Assembly (NCBI GenBank): GCA_012511525.1
Contig: JAAZFW010000102.1
Span: forward strand, 1 to 5,210
Direction of reading: 5' to 3'
Source: Clostridiaceae bacterium
GTDB taxonomy: Bacteria > Bacillota > Clostridia > Saccharofermentanales > UBA5734
Length of the DNA: 5,210 nt
Under the pieces are notes generated by a model. It made no database searches, had not been told where the DNA came from, and saw only the letters and a list, made by a program, of their open reading frames with translations. Positions 1 through 4,987 of this stretch are shown piece by piece. Numbering within the stretch: the first letter of the stretch is position 1; every line of letters starts with the position of its first letter. The position numbers and the translations under genes were made by a program.

Positions 1-42
1 ACGCCTGGCTGGAGAAGTCGGATTAAAGCTTTTGACTGCCAT
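1..42 (-). CDS. rplB: 50S ribosomal protein L2, N-terminal fragment (cut by window edge)
   Basis: The first 14 codons of L2, reading MAVKSFNPTSPARR, are visible; the rest lies beyond base 1. This matches the usual L2 start (MAxKxxxPTSPGRR in bacteria), with Ala in place of the common Gly before the Arg pair. L2 is a 23S rRNA-binding protein needed for subunit association and peptidyl-transferase activity. The ATG is preceded by AAGGAG (52-57) at a 9-nt spacing, which fixes the start. It follows rplW after a 31-nt gap, the standard S10-operon order, and is presumably co-transcribed with it. The fragment is too short to assess anything else, but position and sequence together make the identification solid. 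Confidence 0.93.
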   Translation of the reverse strand, partial: MAVKSFNPTSPARR

Positions 43-73
43 CTTTGTTCACTCCTTCTCTTGCTAGCCCGGC

Positions 74-427
74 TTACTGGCCGAACCCGAATTCCTCGAT
101 CGCGGTCTTGTACTTGCGCGACGCCTGAACAGCCTTGCCGCCCGCGGTCTGATAGGTTTCAGGCTGCGGATCGGTGCTGATCGTCACGACGGCCTTCTTC
201 CAGGAGGAAGTCATGCCCTGGTGAACGCCCTGACGCTTGCTCTTGCCATCGTAGTTGACCGTGTTGACTTGCAGAACTTTGACCTGGAAAAGCTTTTCGC
301 AAGCCTGGCGGATTTCCGGCTTGGTCGCTGTGCTGGCCACGACGAAGGTGTACTTGCCGATAGCTGCGTCGCTGGTGCTCTTCTCGGTGATGACCGGACG
401 AATGATGATGTCATGCGCCGATTTCAT
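74..427 (-). CDS. rplW: 50S ribosomal protein L23, with C-terminal extension
   Basis: L23 binds 23S rRNA at the polypeptide exit tunnel and forms the docking site for trigger factor and SRP. Residues 1-85 follow the family: an N-terminal DIIIRPVITEKS block (6-17), a KYTFVV strand (25-30), a KPEIRQACEKLF helix (36-47), VxxVNTVNYDGKSKR (51-65) and GMTSSWKKAVVTI (71-83). Bacterial L23 usually ends about 10 residues after this block at roughly 95-100 residues; this protein has 117, with an extra stretch (about 86-117) ending in AIEEFGFGQ. I read this as a real extension or insertion, because the frame is intact and the TAA stop comes 31 nt before rplB. The ATG overlaps the rplD stop (ATGA, 424-427), and the AGGAGGT ribosome binding site (437-443) lies inside rplD, 9 nt upstream, so translational coupling is likely. 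Confidence 0.95.
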   Translation of the reverse strand: MKSAHDIIIRPVITEKSTSDAAIGKYTFVVASTATKPEIRQACEKLFQVKVLQVNTVNYDGKSKRQGVHQGMTSSWKKAVVTISTDPQPETYQTAGGKAVQASRKYKTAIEEFGFGQ

Positions 428-1050
428 GATACATACACCTCCTGGACCTTCAGAACAGCCTCTTGAGTCACGACAAGCTTGTCGAACTTGAGGATGTCGA
501 AGACGTTGATCGTGTTGACCAGCGCGGTCTTGACACCGCGCAGGTTGCGGGCGGATTTTTCGATTTTCTCGTCACGCATTGCGGTGACCAAAAGGGCAGA
601 GGCGTCCGCACCGATGTTCTTGAGGATCGTGTTCATCCGGCTGGTCTTGATCTCAGACAGGTCAAGCGTATCCAGCACGATCAGGCTGCTGGCGGCGACC
701 TTGGCCGAAAGGGCCGATTTCATCGCCAATCGCCGCATCTTGCGCGGCAGCGTGAAAGCGTAGGAACGCGGTTTGGGCCCAAAAATGATGCCGCCGCCGA
801 CATGCTGGGCGGAACGGACAGAACCCTGGCGGGCCCGGCCGGTGCCCTTCTGGCGATACGGCTTCTTGCCGCCGCCGCGCACTTCGCTGCGGGTCTTGGT
901 CGAATGGGTCCCCTGGCGCTGGTTGGCCAGGTAGCTGAGAATGGACCGGTGCAGGACATCCTGGTTCGGCTCGATCCCGAAAACGGCATCATCCAGTTCC
1001 AGACTGCCCGTTACGGCACCTTCCATGTTATAGACATCAACTTTTGCCAT
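424..1050 (-). CDS. rplD: 50S ribosomal protein L4
   Basis: L4 is an early-assembling 23S rRNA-binding protein whose extended loop lines the exit tunnel; in E. coli it also represses its own S10 operon. The 208-residue length is normal. The N-terminal strand (MAKVDVYNMEG) is followed by the diagnostic tunnel loop at about 45-98, with TKTRSEVRGGGKKPYRQKGTG and then GRARQGSVRSAQHVGGG and FGPKPRSY. The C-terminal Rossmann-like globular part (about 120-200) contains SLIVLDTL, NTLVNTINVFDI-like segments and ends in VQEVYVS. The start is set by AAGGAGGAG (1058-1066) just upstream; the gap to rplC is 23 nt. The end overlaps rplW by 4 nt. Whether L4 regulates this operon here is unknown; L4 control through the S10 leader is established for gammaproteobacteria, not for this group. 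Confidence 0.97.
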   Translation of the reverse strand: MAKVDVYNMEGAVTGSLELDDAVFGIEPNQDVLHRSILSYLANQRQGTHSTKTRSEVRGGGKKPYRQKGTGRARQGSVRSAQHVGGGIIFGPKPRSYAFTLPRKMRRLAMKSALSAKVAASSLIVLDTLDLSEIKTSRMNTILKNIGADASALLVTAMRDEKIEKSARNLRGVKTALVNTINVFDILKFDKLVVTQEAVLKVQEVYVS

Positions 1051-1073
1051 TGCTATGCTCCTCCTTTGCGCCG

Positions 1074-1703
1074 TTAACGGGCCTTGACGGACGTGCTGAT
1101 CTCGACCAGCCCGCCTTTGGGTCCGGGGACAGCGCCTCTGACAACCAGAATGTTGCGCTCGCCATCTGAAATGACGACCTTGAGATTCTGGACCGTTACA
1201 TTCGCGCCGCCCATCTGTCCAGGCATTTTTTTGCCCTTGAAAACGCGGGCAGGATCCGTGTTCGGGCCCATGGAGCCGACGCGGCGATGGTACATTGAAC
1301 CGTGCGAGCCCGGACCGCCTTTTTGACCGTAGCGCTTGATGGTGCCGGCATAGCCCTTGCCCTTGGAAACGCCGCTGATGTCGACCTGGTCACCGGCCTG
1401 GAACATATCGGAAACCTTGATTTCCTGGCCCGTTTCAAACGTCTCGCCCGTTTTGAATTCCCGCATGAATTTGCGCGGCTCGACGCCGGCCTTGTCATAC
1501 TGCCCCTTGAGCGGCCGCGTGACTTTCTTGGCGCGGACAGCGCCGTAGCCAACCTTGACCGCCTGGTAGCCGTCTGTCTCGAGGTTCTTGCTTTGAACCA
1601 CCACGACAGGGCCGCAGTCGATGACGGTTGCCGGAATTGCCAGGCCGTTCTCATCGAACAGCTGGGTCATTCCCGCTTTTCTGCCAAGCATGAATTTTGC
1701 CAT
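1074..1703 (-). CDS. rplC: 50S ribosomal protein L3
   Basis: L3 is one of the first proteins to bind 23S rRNA, and its long loop reaches toward the peptidyl-transferase centre. The protein has 209 residues, the usual length, and shows the family marks in order: LGRKAGMTQLFDENG (6-20), GYQAVKVGYG (45-54), GTSKGKGFAGTxKR-type sequence (GVSKGKGYAGTIKRYG, 111-126), GSHGSMYHRRVGSMG (132-146), VFKGKKMPGQMG (154-165), VTVQNLKVV (169-177) and GAVPGPKGGLV (190-200). By hand alignment the position of E. coli Gln150, methylated by PrmB, is Asp150 here. The ATG follows GGGAGGT (1713-1719) at a 9-nt spacing. It is separated from rpsJ by an 88-nt spacer that contains two strong hairpins, and from rplD by 23 nt. 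Confidence 0.97.
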   Translation of the reverse strand: MAKFMLGRKAGMTQLFDENGLAIPATVIDCGPVVVVQSKNLETDGYQAVKVGYGAVRAKKVTRPLKGQYDKAGVEPRKFMREFKTGETFETGQEIKVSDMFQAGDQVDISGVSKGKGYAGTIKRYGQKGGPGSHGSMYHRRVGSMGPNTDPARVFKGKKMPGQMGGANVTVQNLKVVISDGERNILVVRGAVPGPKGGLVEISTSVKAR

Positions 1704-1727
1704 CTTCCTCTTACCTCCCGGTTATTG

Positions 1728-1746
1728 GTTCGCCGTGACGGCGAAC
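1728..1746 (-). promoter_or_regulatory. Perfect 8-bp hairpin just upstream of the rplC ribosome binding site
   Basis: On the mRNA strand GTTCGCCG pairs perfectly with CGGCGAAC around a UCA loop. The stem ends 8 nt before the GGGAGGT ribosome binding site of rplC (1713-1719). No U-run follows (the next bases are CAAUAACC), so it is not an intrinsic terminator. A role in translation initiation, mRNA processing or stability is inference only. Confidence 0.55.
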
Positions 1747-1752
1747 ATGACC

Positions 1753-1781
1753 GCAGCGGCCTGAACGTGCAGAGCCGCTGC
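1753..1781 (-). promoter_or_regulatory. Second hairpin in the rpsJ-rplC spacer
   Basis: GCAGCGGC and GCCGCTGC form a perfect 8-bp outer stem, with a possible inner CTG/CAG helix of 3 bp and a single bulged U. It begins 10 nt after the rpsJ stop codon and is only 6 nt from the second hairpin. It lacks a following U-tract, so it does not look like a terminator. Its function is unknown. Confidence 0.55.
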
Positions 1782-1791
1782 CGGATCTCGC

Positions 1792-2103
1792 TTAGAGCTT
1801 GATTTCAATGTTGACCCCGGCCGGCATCTCCAGCTTCATCAGGGCCTCGACGGTGCGTGTGTTGGGGGTCAGGACGTCGATCAGACGCTTGTGCGTCCGG
1901 ATCTCGAACTGCTCGCGCGCATCTTTATACTTGTGGGGCGAACGCAGGATCGTCACGATCTCCTTCTCGGTGGGCAGGGGGATCGGGCCGGAAATGCTGG
2001 CGCCCGTGCGCTTGGCGGTCTCCACGATGCGCTCGGCGCTTTCGTCGAGAATGTTGTGGTCGAACGCTTTCAGTCTGATGCGGATTCTCTGATTTGATGC
2101 CAT
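1792..2103 (-). CDS. rpsJ: 30S ribosomal protein S10
   Basis: S10 sits in the 30S head, and with NusB also acts as transcription antitermination factor NusE. The 103-residue length is standard. Diagnostic parts include IRIRLKAFDHNILD (7-20), RTGASISGPIPLPT (32-45), the HKYKDAREQFEIRTHKR loop (57-73), LIDVLTPNTRTVEALMKLEMP and the family-typical end PAGVNIEIKL. The ATG is preceded by AGGAGGT (2111-2117) with a 7-nt spacing, which decides the start. It is the first gene of the S10 operon: an upstream promoter and a long leader separate it from an unrelated transporter gene, and the rpsL-rpsG-fusA-tuf block that often precedes rpsJ in Bacillota is not adjacent. Confidence 0.97.
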   Translation of the reverse strand: MASNQRIRIRLKAFDHNILDESAERIVETAKRTGASISGPIPLPTEKEIVTILRSPHKYKDAREQFEIRTHKRLIDVLTPNTRTVEALMKLEMPAGVNIEIKL

Positions 2104-2380
2104 GGGTCAAACCTCCTCGTTTTCTGCTGATCAGGTCTCACCTGTGCCGGGCGTTTCTTCTGTTTCCATCAGAAAGCCCAGTCATCCGTTCCATCAAGTT
2201 CCGGCGCTGGGCACATGCCTCGCGGCACACGCTGCGTCACCAGGTCCACCTGCCGTCCGGTTTCGCGAACCGAACTTGCTCTGTTGAAGTTACCCGCCTG
2301 AGCGGCCGCAGCGGCTGCTGACGGCAATCTCCAACTTCATCGCCCGCGCGCATCGGCCCGTTGCCCGGCAAAGTCGCGCA
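2104..2380 (-). promoter_or_regulatory. S10 operon 5' leader, GC-rich and structured
   Basis: About 277 nt separate the predicted transcription start from rpsJ and contain no convincing gene. Read on the mRNA strand, the following pairings are visible: a 7-bp stem TGAAGTT/AACTTCA enclosing a nested GC-rich hairpin (2285-2339); an 8-bp stem with one G-U pair around a CGCGA loop (2255-2275); CAGG/CCTG (2241-2252); GCCCAG/CTGGGC (2176-2212); and CAGGT/ACCTG with a 3-nt loop (2132-2144). A long-range 8-bp match, TGCCGGGC (2363-2370) with GCCCGGCA (2145-2152), could close the whole domain. The length and density of structure suggest regulation of the operon, perhaps by a ribosomal protein, but no known leader family is recognised and several of these pairings could occur by chance in GC-rich DNA. 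No U-rich terminator-type tail follows any of the stems. Confidence 0.5.
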
Positions 2381-2386
2381 ACAAGT

Positions 2387-2425
2387 ATTCTATAACAGAA
2401 TAAAAGCAAATGCAAGTGTTTTTTT
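2387..2425 (-). promoter_or_regulatory. Sigma-70 type promoter of the S10 operon
   Basis: On the minus strand a -35 box TTGCAT (2410-2415) lies exactly 17 nt from a -10 box TAGAAT (2387-2392). A run of seven A residues (2419-2425) sits 3 nt upstream of the -35 box like an UP element. The surrounding DNA is AT-rich in an otherwise GC-rich window. The transcription start should fall near 2380. The A-run begins within the MATE stop codon, so the promoter fills the gap immediately after that gene. It is the best promoter in the window. Confidence 0.82.
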
Positions 2426-3819
2426 CAGGCGCCCGGCTGGACCGCCGGCTGGTCTTCTTTGACTGGTATCGCCCGGCCGCGCTGCCAGGCGGACGAGAGC
2501 ATGCGCGGAACAAAAAACGCGCCGCGGACCAGCCAGTCCAGCACCATGGCCACCCAGATGCCGTTCAGGCCCCAGTTCAGAAAGACGCCGAAAAACCAGG
2601 AGCAGCCCACCCGGACCGCGAACATGCTGACCAGCGTGACCCGCATCGTAAAGCGGGCGTCCCCGACAGCCCGGAGCAGGTAGGGCGCCACAAACGCCGG
2701 CGGCCAAAGCAGCGGAACCAATAGCATCGGCAGCAGCATGACGCGCCGTGCCAGGATCGCGGTCTCGGCGTTGGGGTCGTACAGCCCTATCAATGGCCTT
2801 AAAAACGGGAGCATCAGGGCGCTAGACACGGTCAGAACCGCCGCCGAAAGCAGCATGAAACGGCGCATATGCCGCTTGGTGTCGTTAAGGTCGCCCGCTC
2901 CGAACGACTGCCCGGTCATGGTCATGCACACAATGGCCATGCTGACGCCGGGCAGTTCGAGAATGCAAAACAGCGAATTGGCGATGGCGTTGGCCGCCAT
3001 CGCGGCCGTGCCCATGGCAGACATGAAAACCTGCACAACCAGCTTTCCGCCGTTGAAGAGGGCGGAATCCTGCCCGACAGGCAGCGCGATGCGAAACATC
3101 GGGGCCAATACCGATAAATCAGGCCGCAGGCGCAACCGGGGGATCGGCACGCCGCCGTGGCCCCGGAAAAGGATCGTAAGCACCGTGCCGCAGGAGACCA
3201 GGCGCGACGCGGCGAGCCCGATCCCGGCCCCCATCACCCCAAGGCCGAGCCGCTTGATGCACCATGAGGAGACGCCGATATAAACCAAGTTGGCCAGCAT
3301 GGTGGCCAGCATCGGCGTGCGGGCGTTTCCGGATGCCCTCATGATCCCGGCCGAGGTCGCATAGATCGCCTGGAGCGGCAGCGTCAGTGCGGAAATGAGC
3401 AGGTAGGGCGCGGCCGCTTCCAGGACTTTGGCTTCGGCGCCCCGGAAAAGGCTGTTCAAGAGCCATCGGCCGGACAGCGCCAGCGCCAGGCCGATCGCGA
3501 TCGCCGCCTCGGCCGTGAAGACCAGGGACTGGCCGGCCAGGCTGCCGGCTTGACGGTTGTCCTTCGCACCTATTTTGTGGGCAATGGTGACCGTGACCGC
3601 TGTCGCAACCGCATTCAGCGTGTAGACGATAAACAAGTTGATCGAATCCACAAGCCCGACGCTGGAGACAGCGGTCGCACCGACGCCGCTGACCAGGATC
3701 GTCCCCAGCATGGTTGTCAAGGTGGCAACCACCTGCTCGATGAAAACAGGAACATAAAGCGCCAGGAACGGGTCTTTCCTGGCGAAACCACGCCTGTGCG
3801 ATAACGATGGCATCCTCAT
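2425..3819 (-). CDS. MATE family efflux transporter (NorM/DinF-like)
   Basis: This 464-residue protein is the size of a 12-helix MATE antiporter, which exports drugs or metabolites against inward Na+ or H+ flow. Both pseudo-symmetric halves are visible: in the N-half, helix 1 (about 19-45), TIAHKIGAKDNRQAG (78-92) and AGIMRASGNARTPM (157-170); in the C-half, the equivalent MTGQSFGAGDLNDTKRH (301-317) and YLLRAVGDARFTM (380-392). The GQxxGAGD and LRAxGDAR marks are typical of the family. The substrate cannot be told. The chosen ATG gives a short charged tail before helix 1, but it has no good ribosome binding site; the ATG two codons later is equally possible. The gene follows the deacetylase after 148 nt and probably has its own promoter. 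No intrinsic terminator is seen, and its TGA runs into the S10 promoter A-tract. Confidence 0.92.
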   Translation of the reverse strand: MRMPSLSHRRGFARKDPFLALYVPVFIEQVVATLTTMLGTILVSGVGATAVSSVGLVDSINLFIVYTLNAVATAVTVTIAHKIGAKDNRQAGSLAGQSLVFTAEAAIAIGLALALSGRWLLNSLFRGAEAKVLEAAAPYLLISALTLPLQAIYATSAGIMRASGNARTPMLATMLANLVYIGVSSWCIKRLGLGVMGAGIGLAASRLVSCGTVLTILFRGHGGVPIPRLRLRPDLSVLAPMFRIALPVGQDSALFNGGKLVVQVFMSAMGTAAMAANAIANSLFCILELPGVSMAIVCMTMTGQSFGAGDLNDTKRHMRRFMLLSAAVLTVSSALMLPFLRPLIGLYDPNAETAILARRVMLLPMLLVPLLWPPAFVAPYLLRAVGDARFTMRVTLVSMFAVRVGCSWFFGVFLNWGLNGIWVAMVLDWLVRGAFFVPRMLSSAWQRGRAIPVKEDQPAVQPGA

Positions 3820-3838
3820 CGATCTGGCCTGTCTGTCT

Positions 3839-3851
3839 CCGAAATATTCGG
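3839..3851. promoter_or_regulatory. Inverted repeat, candidate operator upstream of the MATE gene
   Basis: CCGAA and TTCGG arms flank a 3-nt TAT centre, a perfect 13-bp dyad. It starts directly next to the candidate -10 box TATAAA (3852-3857), so it would cover the transcription start, and it lies about 20 nt before the MATE start codon. Such a place suits a repressor site, but no regulator gene is in the window and a 5-bp arm can arise by chance. Confidence 0.3.
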
Positions 3852-3878
3852 TTTATATCTGCGCACGCACCACGGCAA
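3852..3878 (-). promoter_or_regulatory. Candidate promoter P2 of the MATE gene
   Basis: TATAAA (3852-3857) is a good -10 box in a GC-rich surrounding. The best -35 partner is TTGCCG (3873-3878) at a short 15-nt spacing, so the match is imperfect. It would give a leader of about 25 nt and place the inverted repeat on the start site. Confidence 0.35.
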
Positions 3879-3923
3879 GGCGGGGTACGGGCGCAGTTGA
3901 TTCATCCTGCCGGAACTCCCTTT

Positions 3924-3951
3924 ATCCTAACAGGTCTTCGCGAAAAGTCCA
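3924..3951 (-). promoter_or_regulatory. Candidate promoter P1 of the MATE gene
   Basis: TGGACT (3946-3951), a 16-nt spacer and TAGGAT (3924-3929) preceded by TGT make an extended -10 type promoter, just after the deacetylase stop codon. Start would be near 3917, giving a leader of about 100 nt. It competes with P2 as the MATE promoter; both are weak by eye. Confidence 0.35.
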
Positions 3952-3967
3952 CCAGCAGGCCTATCGG

Positions 3968-4987
3968 TCAGGGAGCGGTTAACGATGTGAGCGGCAAAAA
4001 GCGGTAGCCGCGCTCGCGGGCGGCGTCGATCAGGCGCGGCAAGATCTTCTGGTTGGTCTCCGACACCGCGTGCAGGAGCAGAATCGAACCGGGATGCAAG
4101 TTGTCCAGCGCCTTTTCGAGGGCTGCATCGGGATCGGGCTGGTCGTCGGTCAGCCAGTCGCGATAGGCGTAGCTCCAGAAAACGGTCCGGTAACCGGCCT
4201 GGTCCAGGAGGGCCAGCATCCGCTCGCTGTAGCTCCCCTCCGGCGGCCGCATATAGCGGGCCATGTCCTGCCCTGTCAGCTGGCGAAAGGCGTCCTCGAC
4301 CTGGGTCAGCTCGCTGAGCACCGCTTCCGGCCCTTCGCTGGCGAGCAGATCGGGCAAGTTGGGATGGCGCTGGGTGTGGTTGACCACCAGGTGCCCGTCC
4401 TGAACCATGCGCAGAACCCGCTCCGGATTGCGCGCCAGGTAACTGCCGGTGATGAAGAACGTGATCGGCACCTCTTTGTCCCGGGCGATATCCAGGATCC
4501 CGTCGGTCAGGTTCTGGAACTCATAGCCTTCGTCCATGGTCAGGTAAAGCGGCTTGCCGTCCGGGTCCGCTTCCTGCCAGAGGGCGTGGCTGGCCTGAAC
4601 CAGTTTGTGGACGGACTCGGGAATAACGGCCGGAAGATCGGCGCCCAGCGGGAATGCCGGCACGTAATACCAGCCGGTCTTGGTGTTGTCCAGCGCGTTC
4701 AGGTGGTCCCAGCCGGTCGGGGCCGGTGTCGCTGTCGGAGCCGGTGTTGGAGACGGGCTTGGCGTTGCTGTCGGTACCGGAGATGGTGACGGGCTGGGCG
4801 TCGCCGTCGGATCCGGGGTCGGAGACGGGCTTGGCATCGCCGTCGGAACCGGTGAAGCGGTCGGGCTTTTCGATGTTGTTGCGCTCGTACCGCTCGACGA
4901 GCTTTCGGACGGCAGCAGCTGGCAAGATGACACAAGGAGGGCCATGAGCAGGACTGTCAGCAAAAACCCAAAAATTTTACGTTTCAC
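3968..4987 (-). CDS. PdaA-like polysaccharide deacetylase, predicted lipoprotein
   Basis: A carbohydrate esterase family 4 (NodB) enzyme that would remove acetyl groups from amino sugars of peptidoglycan outside the membrane. Residues 1-22 form a lipoprotein signal ending in the lipobox VSSC (Cys22); 23-92 is a Ser/Thr/Pro linker with 12-residue repeats; the catalytic domain covers about 140-339. Motifs: LTMDEGYE (149-156, base Asp152), NHTQRHP (203-209, metal ligands His204 and His208), RPPEGSYS (247-254), WSYAYRDW (271-278) and ILLLHAVS (302-309, His306). The GYE after the first motif, FWSxAxxDW and LLHxVS resemble B. subtilis PdaA, which makes the muramic delta-lactam of spore cortex. Glu153 replaces the second Asp of the classic TFDDGP motif (Asn in PdaA as I recall it). 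The GTG start overlaps the hslO TGA; AGGTGAT (4993-4999) 5 nt upstream supports it. Confidence 0.85.
   Translation of the reverse strand: MKRKIFGFLLTVLLMALLVSSCQLLPSESSSSGTSATTSKSPTASPVPTAMPSPSPTPDPTATPSPSPSPVPTATPSPSPTPAPTATPAPTGWDHLNALDNTKTGWYYVPAFPLGADLPAVIPESVHKLVQASHALWQEADPDGKPLYLTMDEGYEFQNLTDGILDIARDKEVPITFFITGSYLARNPERVLRMVQDGHLVVNHTQRHPNLPDLLASEGPEAVLSELTQVEDAFRQLTGQDMARYMRPPEGSYSERMLALLDQAGYRTVFWSYAYRDWLTDDQPDPDAALEKALDNLHPGSILLLHAVSETNQKILPRLIDAARERGYRFLPLTSLTAP
4737..4844 (-). repeat. Three 36-bp tandem repeats inside the deacetylase linker
   Basis: Three direct copies of a 36-bp unit (4737-4772, 4773-4808, 4809-4844) are imperfect mainly at third codon positions. They encode the 12-residue unit PTATPSPSPTPA and variants, followed by a partial fourth copy toward the catalytic domain. 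The product is a flexible Pro/Ser/Thr spacer between the lipid anchor and the enzyme. In-frame units of this kind tend to vary in number between strains by slippage. Confidence 0.85.

Noticed and set aside
463..1077. Long open frame of 204 codons on the plus strand opposite rplD
   Set aside because: It is antisense to a certain ribosomal protein gene, has no recognisable domain or ribosome binding site, and arises from GC-rich codon use.
1728..1781. Intrinsic terminators between rpsJ and rplC
   Set aside because: Both stems lack a following U-tract, and a terminator inside the S10 operon would be hard to reconcile with expression of the later genes.
1302..1802. Plus-strand open frame of 166 codons opposite rplC
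   Set aside because: It is a shadow of the conserved L3 gene without any supporting start signal.
2239..2355. Possible leader peptide of 38 codons starting in the S10 leader, and shorter ones nearby
   Set aside because: None has a ribosome binding site before its ATG, and the peptides show no runs of one amino acid as in attenuation peptides.
2425..2460. Terminator at the end of the MATE gene (CCGGC/GCCGG stem inside the last codons)
   Set aside because: On the mRNA strand the stem is followed by a run of A, not U.
3937..3944. TTCGCGAA palindrome in the spacer of candidate promoter P1
   Set aside because: An 8-bp palindrome alone is expected often enough by chance in this composition and overlaps no second signal.
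4070..4789. Plus-strand open frame of 239 codons opposite the deacetylase
   Set aside because: The minus-strand gene shows all catalytic motifs of its family; the antisense product has no family features.
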